From assembly GCA_027621405.1 (NCBI GenBank), contig JAQCBT010000002.1:62001-126000 (forward strand): 64,000 nt of DNA, read 5' to 3'. Shown one piece after another: positions 37,926-47,435 of the stretch. How positions within the stretch are numbered: the first letter of the stretch is position 1; each line of letters begins with the position of its first letter. Under the pieces are notes generated by a model. It did not search any database. It was given only the letters and a program-made list of their open reading frames with translations, and was not told where the DNA came from. A program made the position numbers and the translations under genes. Source of the stretch: Pseudomonadota bacterium. Its GTDB lineage: Bacteria > Pseudomonadota > Gammaproteobacteria > Pseudomonadales > Pseudohongiellaceae.

Positions 37926-37967
37926 TTGATTTGCGTCATCCGGCATTATTTCAAGCCGCGGTATATT
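37926..37967 (+). promoter_or_regulatory. FNR-like box plus -10 for the tandem usp gene at 38030
   Basis: TTGAT-TTGC-GTCAT at 37926-37939 matches 8 of 10 FNR positions. TATATT at 37962-37967 as -10 predicts a start near 37974 with the box centre at -41.5. The box also lies only about 20 bp before the EEP gene start on the other strand. Confidence 0.62.
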
Positions 37968-38029
37968 TTTCTATTAGAAACAATGGGTTTTTAGGATTTT
38001 AAGTAGGATCTGGGGAAGGAGAGAAGCCA

Positions 38030-38935
38030 ATGGAAAACCTGCAAAAAATAATGGTCGTAATCGATGCCAACGAAGACTATTCGAATGCACCGGATGGGCT
38101 CCCTATCGAGCTGCGCAAGGCGCTACAACTCGTTCAGGACAAGGGGCAAACCGAACTCAAGTTGATCAGTGTCGGTTATGAGCGTTATCTGTCCTATAGC
38201 TTTCGCAGCATTGGCTACGACTATACAAAATTGCGACAGGAATATCTGACCCGCCTGAAAGATGCCATGGGCCAGATGGTAGAGAAGCTCTCTGCTGATG
38301 GTTACAACATATCCTGCGAAGTCGGCTGGGCGCATCCGCGCTATGAGGCTATCGTGAAGATGGCCCTGGAATTCGGCGCCGATCTCCTCATTCAACATTG
38401 CCGTGCGTTTGCGAAACTGAAGAATCTGCATCTAACCCACGAAAGCTGGAATCTGGTCAAGCACTGCCCGATTCCACTGCTACTAGTTAAAGACGAAAAT
38501 TGGTTCGAACCGTTCAGGGTCATGGTGGCGGTGGATCCCGTACATAGTCACAACAAACCACTGCAGCTTGATCACAAGCTCATTACAGCAGCGGACACCT
38601 TCGCCAGGAATATGGGCGGCGCGTGTCATGTGATTCATGCCTATGCAGAGACGGCTCGCCCGTTTGCTCCCGCCGGCCAGATCAAGGAAGAGCATGAGGC
38701 GGCCTTTAAAGAGTTGATGAGTGACTTCGACATTCCAGCGGAACAGTGCCACCTGATTGATGCCGATCCGGTCGATGCTATCCACAGCTTCGAGAAGACT
38801 ATCGGTGCTGACGTGGTGGTGATGGGAGCCATTTCCCGATCGCGATTCTCCGAGGCGCTCGTGGGCAGCACTGCCGAGGCGGTTCTCGACTACGTCAAAA
38901 TCGACATCCTGATTATCAAGCCGAACCAATCATAA
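38030..38935 (+). CDS. Tandem-domain universal stress protein
   Basis: A 301-residue paralogue of the protein at 34150. The first Usp fold starts LQKIMVVIDANEDYSNAPDG and the second RVMVAVDPVHSHNKPLQLDHKLITAA. The C-terminal signature is DVVVMGAISRSRFSEALVGSTAEAVLDYVKIDILIIKP. A strong AAGGAGAG site precedes the ATG. The equal lengths and shared core phrases (HLTHE-W-LV-, PLLLVK) show that the two tandem genes arose by duplication. The FNR-like box suggests low-oxygen control. A terminator follows at 38990. Confidence 0.92.
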   Translation: MENLQKIMVVIDANEDYSNAPDGLPIELRKALQLVQDKGQTELKLISVGYERYLSYSFRSIGYDYTKLRQEYLTRLKDAMGQMVEKLSADGYNISCEVGWAHPRYEAIVKMALEFGADLLIQHCRAFAKLKNLHLTHESWNLVKHCPIPLLLVKDENWFEPFRVMVAVDPVHSHNKPLQLDHKLITAADTFARNMGGACHVIHAYAETARPFAPAGQIKEEHEAAFKELMSDFDIPAEQCHLIDADPVDAIHSFEKTIGADVVVMGAISRSRFSEALVGSTAEAVLDYVKIDILIIKPNQS

Positions 38936-38989
38936 GGCGGCACTGATTTCAGAAGCTCGCAATCGGCTATCAGCCACGATTCGAACAAG

Positions 38990-39025
38990 AGCGGTCAGTT
39001 GAGGATTATCAGCTGGCCGCTTTTA
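38990..39025 (+). terminator. Rho-independent terminator of the usp gene at 38030
   Basis: AGCGGTCAG pairs with CTGGCCGCT (9 bp, one G-U) around a 14-nt loop, followed by TTTTA. It overlaps the last codons of the convergent acyl-CoA dehydrogenase gene. Confidence 0.65.
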
Positions 39026-40157
39026 TCATGTTGCGAGCAATAATAAGCTGCTGGATCTGGCTGGTTCCTTCGTAGAGCCTGAACAGTCTGACGTCGCGAT
39101 AGAATCGCTCCACAGCATATTCCGACATATAGCCTGCGCCACCGTGAATTTGCACGGCCCTGTCGGCAACCCGGCCTACCATCTCGGTGGCAAAGTATTT
39201 GCTGGCCGAGGACTCGGTGCTTACGTTCTCACCATTGTCGCGCTTGCGGGCAGTCTCCAGCACCATGCATTTGGCCGCATAGGCTTCAGTCTGTGAATCC
39301 GCCAGCATGGCCTGAATGAGTTGTTGCTCTGCCAGGGGTTTGCCGAACTGCTTGCGCTGGATGGCGTAATCCAGGGCATCCTTGATGAGCCGTTCCGCGA
39401 CACCGACCGATACGCCGGCAATGTGCAGGCGGCCGCGATCCAGTACCTTCATGGCGGTGACGAATCCTTCACCTTCTTCGCCAATGATGTTTTCCGCAGG
39501 TACCCGACAATCTTCGAAGATCACGTCACAGGTAAGGGAGCCCGCCTGGCCCATCTTCTTGTCCACGGGCCCGAGAGTGATGCCCGGCGTGTCTTTTTCT
39601 ACGATGAAAGATGAGATACCACGCGCACCCTTGTTGTCAGGATCCGTTCTGGCCATAACATTGAACGTGTGGGCTACCTTGGCATTAGTGATATAGCGCT
39701 TGGTTCCGTTGAGTATGTAGTGATCGCCATCGCGCACGGCAGTTGTCTTGAGCGAGGCCGCATCGGAACCCGCATCGGGTTCTGTCAGGCAAAAACAGCT
39801 GACCCATTCTCCAGTAGCATACCTGGGCAGATACTTCTGCTTCTGCGCCTCGGTGCCATTGAACACGATGGCCGCGGAACCAATGCCATTGTTCGTGCCC
39901 ATGATGGAGCGAAATGCGGGTGAGGTGCGCCCGAGGGCGATCGAGACCAGGATTTCTTCCTCCATGGTGAGACCCAGACCGCCGTACTCCTCCGGGATCG
40001 TGAGACCGAACAGGCCCAGTTCCTTCATCTCCTGCAGTATGTCATCGGGTAGCCTGGCATCTTCTGCCATCTTGTTTTCTGCAGGCACCAGTCGGTCGCG
40101 GACAAAGCGCTCAATCAGGTCGACTAACTGCTTGATTGTTTCGGGGTCTCTGATCAT
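39009..40157 (-). CDS. Acyl-CoA dehydrogenase, canonical short/medium-chain type
   Basis: The 382-residue enzyme has the usual order: N-terminal helical domain, SCFCLTEPDAGSDAASLKT for FAD contact, CRVPAENIIG, IQRKQFGKPL and the C-terminal RLYEGTSQIQQLIIARNM. The YEGT loop contains the catalytic Glu in the MCAD/SCAD position, unlike the paired enzymes elsewhere in the window. GAGAGGC precedes the ATG. It is a single gene, divergent from the thiolase operon across 278 bp, and probably serves the same beta-oxidation route. Electrons go to ETF. Confidence 0.93.
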   Translation of the reverse strand: MIRDPETIKQLVDLIERFVRDRLVPAENKMAEDARLPDDILQEMKELGLFGLTIPEEYGGLGLTMEEEILVSIALGRTSPAFRSIMGTNNGIGSAAIVFNGTEAQKQKYLPRYATGEWVSCFCLTEPDAGSDAASLKTTAVRDGDHYILNGTKRYITNAKVAHTFNVMARTDPDNKGARGISSFIVEKDTPGITLGPVDKKMGQAGSLTCDVIFEDCRVPAENIIGEEGEGFVTAMKVLDRGRLHIAGVSVGVAERLIKDALDYAIQRKQFGKPLAEQQLIQAMLADSQTEAYAAKCMVLETARKRDNGENVSTESSASKYFATEMVGRVADRAVQIHGGAGYMSEYAVERFYRDVRLFRLYEGTSQIQQLIIARNMIKAAS

Positions 40158-40435
40158 TTTTTGCCTCTCTCTGAAGACCGGCTAAGCTACCATACACACC
40201 CGTTTTATGCGACTTGTAGCGCGATTTCCCGGGGCAATACCCTATGCTAGAATGGCCGCCCTTGTGGCTTTAGAGCGGCGTCTGGGCCAGGCCCGAATCC
40301 CGTTTCCAGGCAGGCTGGTTTCCTGCCGTAGCTACTGGCTACATCTGCTGAGAGCCCTTAATCCTGGTTCCGGAATGCCAAGGGATTGGATCGGAACCTC
40401 TTCGAATTCACTCAATAACACAGAAAGAGAAGGCA

Positions 40436-41656
40436 ATGTCTGATAGCCCGCTACTCGAAGCATTTATCTACGATGGGGGGCGAACGGCGTTTGGCCGGCA
40501 CGCTGGTGCCCTGTCTCCTGTTCGTCCCGATGATCTCCTTGCCCACACCATAAAATCGGTAGTGGAACGTAACGATTTCCCCAAGGAAGTCTATGAGGAT
40601 GTGATAGCCGGCAATACCAACCAGGCGGGGGAGGACTGTCGCAATGTGGCGCGGTTTGCATCCTTGCTGGCGGGTATGCCAGTGGAGGTCGGTGGACTAA
40701 CCGTTAACCGGCTCTGTGCCTCGGGGTTGGCAGCTACACTCAGCGCTGCCAATTCGGTGAAAATTGGCGAAGGTGAATTGTTTGTCGCCGGCGGTGTTGA
40801 ATCCATGAGCCGGGCACCACTCGTCTTGTCCAAAGCCAATGCCGCGTTCGATCGCGGTCAGCAGATTGCAGATACCACTCTCGGTGCCCGCTTCACAAAT
40901 CCCCGCTATGGTGATGCATTCGGTCACGACAGCATGCCCCAGACCGCGGATAACATCGCAGCCGATCATGGTATTAGCAGGGAAGACAGTGACGTATTCG
41001 CGGCCGGTTCCCAGGCCAAGTACGAGGCGGCCAGGGCAGACGGCTTCTTCAAGGATGAGATTATTCCAATAGAAGTTCCCCAGGGACGCAAGCAAGCTCC
41101 CCTGCTTGTCGATGCTGACGAACATCCCCGGCCGCAAACCGACCTGGCGGCGCTGGCCGGACTGCGTAACCTCTTCGAAGGAGGGGTGGTCACTGCTGGC
41201 AATGCCTCCGGGATCAACGATGGCGCTGCCGCATTGATTATCGGAAGTCGCGCAGTCGGCGAGAAATACGGTGTGAAACCGCGGGCTCGTATCATTGCCG
41301 GTGCGGCAGCGGGTGTGGCACCGCGAGTGATGGGTCTCGGCCCAGTCTTTGCAATCCAGAAGGCACTGGCCCGGGCGAACCTGTCTCTCAAGGATATGGA
41401 CATCATCGAAATCAATGAGGCGTTTGCCACCCAGGTACTGGGTTGCCTGAAGCTTCTCGATATCGATTTTGCCGACAGCCGGGTTAACCCCAACGGTGGT
41501 GCAATCGCTGTCGGTCATCCACTTGGTGCATCCGGTGCGCGCATCGCGATTACCACGCTTCGACAATTGGAGCGCAGCGGTGGGCGGTACGCGGCGGTGA
41601 GCCTGTGTATCGGTATCGGTCAGGGTCTCGCAGCCATCATCGAACGCCTCGACTAG
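40436..41656 (+). CDS. Acetyl-CoA C-acyltransferase (thiolase)
   Basis: A 406-residue degradative thiolase that splits 3-ketoacyl-CoA with CoA. The nucleophilic Cys is in NRLCASGLAA (about residue 90). NEAFATQVLG, GGAIAVGHPLGASGAR with the catalytic His, and SLCIGIGQG with the second Cys are all in place. The length and opening (EAFIYDGGRTAFGRHAGAL) are close to the 3-oxoadipyl-CoA thiolase branch, but the neighbours are beta-oxidation genes, so the chain length remains open. GAGAAGG precedes the ATG. First gene of a + strand operon that continues with the FadB-like gene. Confidence 0.92.
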   Translation: MSDSPLLEAFIYDGGRTAFGRHAGALSPVRPDDLLAHTIKSVVERNDFPKEVYEDVIAGNTNQAGEDCRNVARFASLLAGMPVEVGGLTVNRLCASGLAATLSAANSVKIGEGELFVAGGVESMSRAPLVLSKANAAFDRGQQIADTTLGARFTNPRYGDAFGHDSMPQTADNIAADHGISREDSDVFAAGSQAKYEAARADGFFKDEIIPIEVPQGRKQAPLLVDADEHPRPQTDLAALAGLRNLFEGGVVTAGNASGINDGAAALIIGSRAVGEKYGVKPRARIIAGAAAGVAPRVMGLGPVFAIQKALARANLSLKDMDIIEINEAFATQVLGCLKLLDIDFADSRVNPNGGAIAVGHPLGASGARIAITTLRQLERSGGRYAAVSLCIGIGQGLAAIIERLD

Positions 41657-41730
41657 CGACAGGTGCCGGTTCTGCCGTCCTGGTTTACGAATTCACATAG
41701 ATTACGAATACACAACGATAAGGAAAGAAC

Positions 41731-43842
41731 ATGTCCGAAGTAGTGAGCTACCAGCTACAGGGAAACGTTGGCGTCATAACAGTCAACAGCCCACCCGTGA
41801 ACGCGCTCTCGCAAGCCGTGCGCAAAGGCATTCTTGATGGAGTCAAGGCTGCTCAGGCAGATGACTCGGAAGCCATCGTGATTCGTTGTGATGGCCGAAC
41901 GTTTATTGCTGGAGCAGATATCACAGAATTCGGTAAGCCGCCGCTGGACCCCTGGCTACCTGAAGTATTGACGGCAATCGAAAATTCCAGGAAGCCGGTT
42001 ATCGCCGCTATCCACGGAACGGCCCTGGGTGGAGGCTTCGAGGTTGCGCTGGCCTGTCACTACCGGTGTGCGGTGGCGTCAGCAATGGTAGGCCTGCCCG
42101 AGGTCAAGCTGGGTCTGCTGCCCGGAGCTGGAGGTACCCAGCGGGTGCCTCGAGTCGCCGGTGTGAAGGCAGCCCTCGACATGATAACCGGTGGCAACCC
42201 GATTGCTGCCGCGAAGGCGAAAGACATGGGCCTGATCGACGAGATTGTAGAGGGAGACGACCTGGCAGCCGGTGCGGTCAGTTATGCCAGGGACCTCGTC
42301 GCCTCCGGTGCGCCGCTGAAGCGCATCAGGGACATCAGCATCAAGAAGGAAACAATAGAACCAGGCTTCTTCGATAATGCGCGTAAGCAATTGGCGAAAC
42401 GGGCAAGGGGTCAGATCGCCCAGGATAGAATCGTGAGCTGCATAGAAGCCGCCGTGAATCTGCCTATGGATCAGGGACTGGCAAGGGAACGGGAATTGTT
42501 CCAGGAGCTGGTGAAGTCACCTGAGTCTGCAGCCATGCGGCATATCTTCTTCGCCGAGCGACAGGCAGCCAAGATCAAGGATCTGCCAAAAGACACACCG
42601 ATTCGAGACATCAAGAGTGTTGCCATCATAGGTGGCGGAACCATGGGTGGTGGTATCGCCATGTGCTTCGCCAATGTGGGCGTTCCCGTGACCCTGCTTG
42701 AGGTAAATGATGAGGCACTGCAGCGCGGAATGGGCATTATTCGCAAGAATTACAGCATCACCGTGCAGAAAGGAAAGATGTCGGAAGAGCAGATGGAGAA
42801 GCGCATCGGTCTGATCCAGGGCTCAACGGACTATGTCGAGATCGCCGATGTCGACCTGGTCATCGAGGCGGTATTCGAAAATCTTGAGCTCAAGAAAGAA
42901 ATCTTTGCCAGGCTCGATGGTGTGTGTAAGCAGGGTGCGATTCTCGCCACCAACACCTCCTATCAGGATGTAGATGCCATCGCTGCCGCCACCGGCCGCC
43001 CGCAGGATGTCCTGGGCCTGCATTTCTTCAGTCCTGCCAATGTGATGAAACTGCTGGAAGTGGTGCGCGGTGAAAAGACAGCAGACGATGTGCTTGCAAC
43101 CAGCATGGCGATAGGCAAGAAGATCGGAAAGGTCTGTGCACTGTCTCGCGTCTGCTATGGATTTATCGGTAATCGCATGCTCGGAGGCTATGGCCGCGAA
43201 GCGCAGATGCTGCTCCTCGATGGCTGTACACCCGAGCAGGTAGATTCCACGCTGGAGGAGTTCGGCATGGCCATGGGACCCCTGGCTATGGGTGATCTCG
43301 CAGGACTGGATGTGGGCTACAAGGCAAGGCAGGCACGTACCGATCTGCCAGATGATCCGAAGCTCTATCGCATGGGGACGTTGCTGGTTGAAATGGGGCG
43401 TCATGGCCAGAAAACCGGCTCAGGTTTCTACAAGTACGATCCCGAGACTCGCCAGCGCCAGTCTGATCCCGAGGTTGATGCGCTGATCAAGGAAGAGGCT
43501 GCGAAGCTGGGAGTCGAGCAGAGAGACATCAGCAAGGAAGAGATACTGGCACGTTGCTTTTATCCTCTAATCAATGAAGGCGCGAAAATTCTCGAGGAGG
43601 GCATTGCCCAGCGACCATCAGACATCGACGTGGTGTATGTATTCGGCTATGCATTCCCGGTGGCCAAGGGAGGTCCCATGTTCTATGCAGACCAGGTAGG
43701 GCTGAAGAACGTCTACGACAAGATCTGTGAATTCCGTGATCGCTACGGTGCCGATTACTGGCAACCCGCGCCCCTGTTGGAGAAGCTCGCCAATGAAGGC
43801 AAAACTTTCGCGCAATGGGACCAGGAGAGGGGTGACGGATAA
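41731..43842 (+). CDS. Bifunctional enoyl-CoA hydratase / 3-hydroxyacyl-CoA dehydrogenase (FadB/FadJ-like)
   Basis: A 703-residue fusion. The N-terminal crotonase domain has both catalytic glutamates, in ALGGGFEVALACHYR and GLPEVKLGLLPGAGG. The dehydrogenase begins near residue 295 with the NAD loop IGGGTMGGGIA and has the catalytic His in GLHFFSPANVMKLLEVVRG. A C-terminal repeat follows (FAYPVAKGGPMF-like). It hydrates 2-enoyl-CoA and oxidises the L-3-hydroxy product. It lies 73 bp after the thiolase, which supplies the last step. It overlaps the next gene's start by 1 bp (TAATG). Confidence 0.94.
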   Translation: MSEVVSYQLQGNVGVITVNSPPVNALSQAVRKGILDGVKAAQADDSEAIVIRCDGRTFIAGADITEFGKPPLDPWLPEVLTAIENSRKPVIAAIHGTALGGGFEVALACHYRCAVASAMVGLPEVKLGLLPGAGGTQRVPRVAGVKAALDMITGGNPIAAAKAKDMGLIDEIVEGDDLAAGAVSYARDLVASGAPLKRIRDISIKKETIEPGFFDNARKQLAKRARGQIAQDRIVSCIEAAVNLPMDQGLARERELFQELVKSPESAAMRHIFFAERQAAKIKDLPKDTPIRDIKSVAIIGGGTMGGGIAMCFANVGVPVTLLEVNDEALQRGMGIIRKNYSITVQKGKMSEEQMEKRIGLIQGSTDYVEIADVDLVIEAVFENLELKKEIFARLDGVCKQGAILATNTSYQDVDAIAAATGRPQDVLGLHFFSPANVMKLLEVVRGEKTADDVLATSMAIGKKIGKVCALSRVCYGFIGNRMLGGYGREAQMLLLDGCTPEQVDSTLEEFGMAMGPLAMGDLAGLDVGYKARQARTDLPDDPKLYRMGTLLVEMGRHGQKTGSGFYKYDPETRQRQSDPEVDALIKEEAAKLGVEQRDISKEEILARCFYPLINEGAKILEEGIAQRPSDIDVVYVFGYAFPVAKGGPMFYADQVGLKNVYDKICEFRDRYGADYWQPAPLLEKLANEGKTFAQWDQERGDG

Positions 43843-44885
43843 TGCTGTCCTATCAAACCGCTGCACCTGGCGCGCCCCTTGTCGCCGTAGAATCTGAGAC
43901 GCCTCAGCCGCAAGGTACAGAAGTGCTGGTCAGGATGATTGCCTGCGGCGTCTGCCACTCCGATATCCACCTGCACGACGGTGCCTTCGAATTGGGTGGC
44001 GGAAAGAAACTGGAGGTTGGCCGGGAAGGACAGGTTCTGGGACACGAAATTTTCGGTGAGGTCGTGGCTGTGGGTCCCGAAGCCAGCGAAGTCTCGATAG
44101 GTGACAGGCGTGTTGTCTATCCATGGATTGGTTGTGGTGAATGTGCAGTTTGCAAGCGTGGCGAAGAACATCTGTGCACACCAGGCAGGGCGCTCGGCAT
44201 TGTCGCCCAGGGCGGATTCGCTACCCATGTACTTGTTCCTCACAGTCGTTACCTGTTTGACAAGGGAGCGGTGAAAGACAGTCTGGCAGCAACCTATGCC
44301 TGCTCCGGACTAACAGCATACGGAGCCCTGAAGAAACTGGGTGAATTGCAGGCAGGTGACGAAGTGGTCATCATCGGTGCCGGCGGGGTGGGCATGATGG
44401 CAATCCAGATAGCGCGAACAATGGGCCTGGATCCCATCGTGGTGGATATTGATGAGGCCAAGCTGGCTGCCGCGAAAGGCCTTGGGGTTACCCGCACGTT
44501 TAATTCTGCAGAGCCCGACTCGGCGAAAGCGATTCGTAAATCCACTGGTGGTGCCTATGCTGCGCTGGATTTTGTCGGTGCCGAGGCCAGTGTGAATTAC
44601 GGGCTGGCCTGCCTGCGTAAGGGCGGGATGCTGGTCATCGTTGGCCTATATGGTGGCTCCCTCACCATGCCTATACCCTTTATTCCCATGAATGCACGGA
44701 TCATTCATGGCAGTTATGTGGGGAGTCTCGCCGACATGGGTGAACTCATGGCCATGGTTCGCGATGGCAAAATATCCCCCATAGACATCATAGAGCGTCC
44801 CCTGAACGAGGCCAGTGCCGCACTCGATGATCTCAAGGCAGGCAAGGTTACTGGCCGCCAGGTGTTGATTAACGAGGGGGCCTGA
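43842..44885 (+). CDS. Zinc-dependent alcohol dehydrogenase (MDR family)
   Basis: The 347-residue medium-chain dehydrogenase has the catalytic zinc site CGVCHSDIHLHDG with a downstream GHEIFGEV, the structural zinc cysteines in CGECAVCKRGEEHLC, and the NAD fold VIIGAGGVGMMAIQIA. The ATG overlaps the TAA of the FadB-like gene, so the two are translated together. It sits between FadB-like and acyl-CoA dehydrogenase genes, so it probably oxidises an alcohol, or reduces an aldehyde or enoyl group, on the same acyl substrate rather than ethanol. Confidence 0.92.
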   Translation: MLSYQTAAPGAPLVAVESETPQPQGTEVLVRMIACGVCHSDIHLHDGAFELGGGKKLEVGREGQVLGHEIFGEVVAVGPEASEVSIGDRRVVYPWIGCGECAVCKRGEEHLCTPGRALGIVAQGGFATHVLVPHSRYLFDKGAVKDSLAATYACSGLTAYGALKKLGELQAGDEVVIIGAGGVGMMAIQIARTMGLDPIVVDIDEAKLAAAKGLGVTRTFNSAEPDSAKAIRKSTGGAYAALDFVGAEASVNYGLACLRKGGMLVIVGLYGGSLTMPIPFIPMNARIIHGSYVGSLADMGELMAMVRDGKISPIDIIERPLNEASAALDDLKAGKVTGRQVLINEGA

Positions 44886-44889
44886 AGCC

Positions 44890-46122
44890 GTGACCGCACT
44901 ACAGGAATTTAGGGACAGTACCCGCGCCTGGCTGGAAGAGAACTGCCCTCCCTCCATGCGCACAGCCATGGTGCCCGAGGAGATCGTCTGGGGTGGCCGC
45001 AATGCCGAATTCGTCAATCCGGAAAGCAGGCTCTGGCTGGAGCGGATGGCGGCAAAGGGCTGGACCTGTCCAACCTGGCCAGCCGAGTACGGCGGCGGAG
45101 GATTATCGAAAGACGAGGCTATCATCCTGAGCCAGGAACTGGCGCGCATCAACGCGCGACCGGCACTGACCAGCTTCGGCATCAGCATGCTGGGTCCCGT
45201 ACTCCTGGAATACGGCTCCCATGAACAGAAGATGGAGCATATTCCGAAGATCGTTCGCGGTGAGATCCGCTGGTGCCAGGGTTACTCGGAGCCCGGTTCG
45301 GGTTCTGATCTGGCCAGTCTCAAGACCAGGGCCGAACTGGTGGGCAATCATTACGTGATCAATGGCTCCAAGGTCTGGACTTCCTATGCGGACAAGGCGG
45401 ACTGGATATTCTGCCTGGTGCGTACCGATTTCGAGGTCCCAAAGCACGCGGGAATAAGTTTTATCCTGTTCGACATGGCCAGTGAGGGAGTCAGCACTAA
45501 GCCCATTCAGCTAATCAGCGGCTCGTCGCCTTTCTGTGAAACATTCTTCGACGATGTGCGGGTGCCTGCAGGGAATCTGGTCGGTCAGCTGAACGATGGC
45601 TGGACCATCGCCAAGCGCTTGCTGCAACACGAGCGCACCATGATTTCCAGTTTCGGTCTGGCCAGTGGTCAATCAGACCGCGGTGGCACGACATCTACGG
45701 TTGCCAGTGTCGAAGGCGCCGCAATGCATTATCGTGGCGATAGCGGACGCCTGTCCGACCCGGTCCTCAGGGACCGCATCGCCCAATTCAAGATCGACAG
45801 TGAAGCCTTTGCCTTGACCTCCCAGAGATCTGTCGAGGAATCCAGGCTGGCGCAGGGTCCCAATGCCACTTCTTCCATGCTCAAGTACTACGGCTGTGAG
45901 TTGAACAAGCGTCGATATGAACTGCTACTGCAGGCCATGGGCAGCCAGAGCCTGGGCTGGGAGGGCGAGGGCTTTGAGGCAGACGAACTGCAGGTCACAC
46001 GGGAATGGTTGCGTTCAAAGGCCAATTCCATCGAGGGCGGCACCTCGGAAGTACAACTGAATATCGTAGCCAAGCGAGTGCTGGGGCTGCCCGACATGCT
46101 TGGCATGGTGCAGAAAAAGTAA
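44890..46122 (+). CDS. Acyl-CoA dehydrogenase, large partner of a pair
   Basis: A 410-residue enzyme with a GTG start only 4 bp after the alcohol dehydrogenase stop. It has WCQGYSEPGSGSDLASLKTRA, VRVPAGNLVGQ, and a C-terminal IEGGTSEVQLNIVAKRVLGLPDML. As in the enzyme at 23298, the MCAD catalytic Glu position is Gly (the Glu of IEGG is shifted by one), which is common in heteromeric acyl-CoA dehydrogenases acting on steroid or branched side chains. A short partner follows within 56 bp. The substrate is probably bulky or branched; this is inference. Confidence 0.92.
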   Translation: MTALQEFRDSTRAWLEENCPPSMRTAMVPEEIVWGGRNAEFVNPESRLWLERMAAKGWTCPTWPAEYGGGGLSKDEAIILSQELARINARPALTSFGISMLGPVLLEYGSHEQKMEHIPKIVRGEIRWCQGYSEPGSGSDLASLKTRAELVGNHYVINGSKVWTSYADKADWIFCLVRTDFEVPKHAGISFILFDMASEGVSTKPIQLISGSSPFCETFFDDVRVPAGNLVGQLNDGWTIAKRLLQHERTMISSFGLASGQSDRGGTTSTVASVEGAAMHYRGDSGRLSDPVLRDRIAQFKIDSEAFALTSQRSVEESRLAQGPNATSSMLKYYGCELNKRRYELLLQAMGSQSLGWEGEGFEADELQVTREWLRSKANSIEGGTSEVQLNIVAKRVLGLPDMLGMVQKK

Positions 46123-46177
46123 ATAGGCCAACTTGCAGCGTAGTAGACACTGAAAAGCAAAGGAATACGAAGTCACC

Positions 46178-47326
46178 ATGGCACTCGTGCTTAGCGAAGA
46201 TCAACAACTGTTAAAGGATGCTGCAAGAAATTTTTGTCAGCAGAATTCTCCCATCGCGGTCCTGCGCAGACTCCGCGACGAGAAAAACCCTCGTGGCTAT
46301 GATGAGGCAATCTGGAAACAGATGCTGGAGCTGGGCTGGACCGGTATGGCTGTACCTGAAGCCTATGGCGGTTTCGAGTTCGGTTACGCTGGCCTGGGTA
46401 TCGTGCTGGAAGAGACTGGTCGAACCCTGGTGAGTTCGCCGCTCATAGCCTCGACCTTGCTATCCAGTACCTTGGTCACTATTGCCGGCAACGAGGAACA
46501 GAAGACGAAATTATTGCCAGCGCTGGTTGCGGGGGAAATCCTGATGTGCGTCGCGCTGGATGAGCGGGCGCAGCATCAACCGCAGAACATCGCCAGCACA
46601 GCGCAGAAGGAAGGCGACCTATATATCATCAATGCCGAAAAGACCTTTGTGCTCGATGGGCACATCGCAGACAAACTGATCGTAGTGGCACGCACATCGG
46701 GCGCGCAGACAGATCGCGACGGGATCAGCCTGTTCCTTGTCGATAGCAGTGCCGAGGGAGTCACGATCACCCGAACCATCATGGTAGACAGTCGCAACAG
46801 TGCACGGGTCGAACTCTCCGATGTCAGAGTGCCGAGAGAGGCGCTGTTGGGCGAAGAGGGGCAGGGCTATGCAGCGCTGGAACAGGTCCTGGATATCGCC
46901 CGTATCGGTATCGCGGCCGAGATGCTGGGCAGTATCGAGTCGGTGTTTGCGGCGATACTGGAATATCTGAAGCAGCGAGAGCAGTTTGGCGTGCTGATCG
47001 GTTCCTTCCAGGCTTTACAACATCGCGCGGCTATCATGTATAGCGAGATCGAACTCTGTCGATCCGTGATTCGCGCCGCTGTCAACTCGCTGGATGATCC
47101 CGAATGCTCCGTGGACGAGCGAGCGAAATACGCCAGCCTCGCCAAGGCCAAGCTGTCTGAAGTGTTTGAGTTGGTGAGCAACGAGGGCGTCCAGATGCAT
47201 GGTGGTATTGGTATGACCGATGAATTCGACATCGGTTTCTACCTGAAGCGAGCGCGGGTGGCTCAGCAATTCCTCGGTGATGCCTGTTTCCATCGTGATC
47301 GTTACGCCACCCTGAATCAGTTCTGA
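46178..47326 (+). CDS. Acyl-CoA dehydrogenase, small partner of a pair
   Basis: A 382-residue protein starting ALVLSEDQQLLKDAARNFCQQNSP, with FGVLIGSFQALQHRAAIMYSEIELCRS, MHGGIGMTDEFDIGFYLKRARVAQQFLGDACFHRDRYATL. The C-terminal end has no YEGT-like loop and resembles the partner at 24574, so it is the second example in this window of a long/short acyl-CoA dehydrogenase pair. It ends the beta-oxidation operon; a terminator-like hairpin follows at 47330. Confidence 0.9.
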   Translation: MALVLSEDQQLLKDAARNFCQQNSPIAVLRRLRDEKNPRGYDEAIWKQMLELGWTGMAVPEAYGGFEFGYAGLGIVLEETGRTLVSSPLIASTLLSSTLVTIAGNEEQKTKLLPALVAGEILMCVALDERAQHQPQNIASTAQKEGDLYIINAEKTFVLDGHIADKLIVVARTSGAQTDRDGISLFLVDSSAEGVTITRTIMVDSRNSARVELSDVRVPREALLGEEGQGYAALEQVLDIARIGIAAEMLGSIESVFAAILEYLKQREQFGVLIGSFQALQHRAAIMYSEIELCRSVIRAAVNSLDDPECSVDERAKYASLAKAKLSEVFELVSNEGVQMHGGIGMTDEFDIGFYLKRARVAQQFLGDACFHRDRYATLNQF

Positions 47327-47329
47327 TCG

Positions 47330-47376
47330 CCTTCACACCTGAACTGAAATTACATAGACTGTGTGAGGGTATTTGT
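47330..47376 (+). terminator. Candidate terminator after the beta-oxidation operon
   Basis: CCTTCACAC pairs with GTGTGAGGG (9 bp, one G-U) around a 22-nt loop, followed by TATTTGT. The loop is long and the T tract is broken, so efficiency is uncertain. Confidence 0.42.
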
Positions 47377-47435
47377 CGGCAATGCCTTGCTACAAGGTGT
47401 GTCTCTCACTTCATCAACGAATATAGTCAAGCACG

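Noticed and set aside
40207-40443. 78-residue ORF upstream of the thiolase
   Set aside because: No ribosome-binding site, no domain, and it overlaps the thiolase start; probably non-coding.
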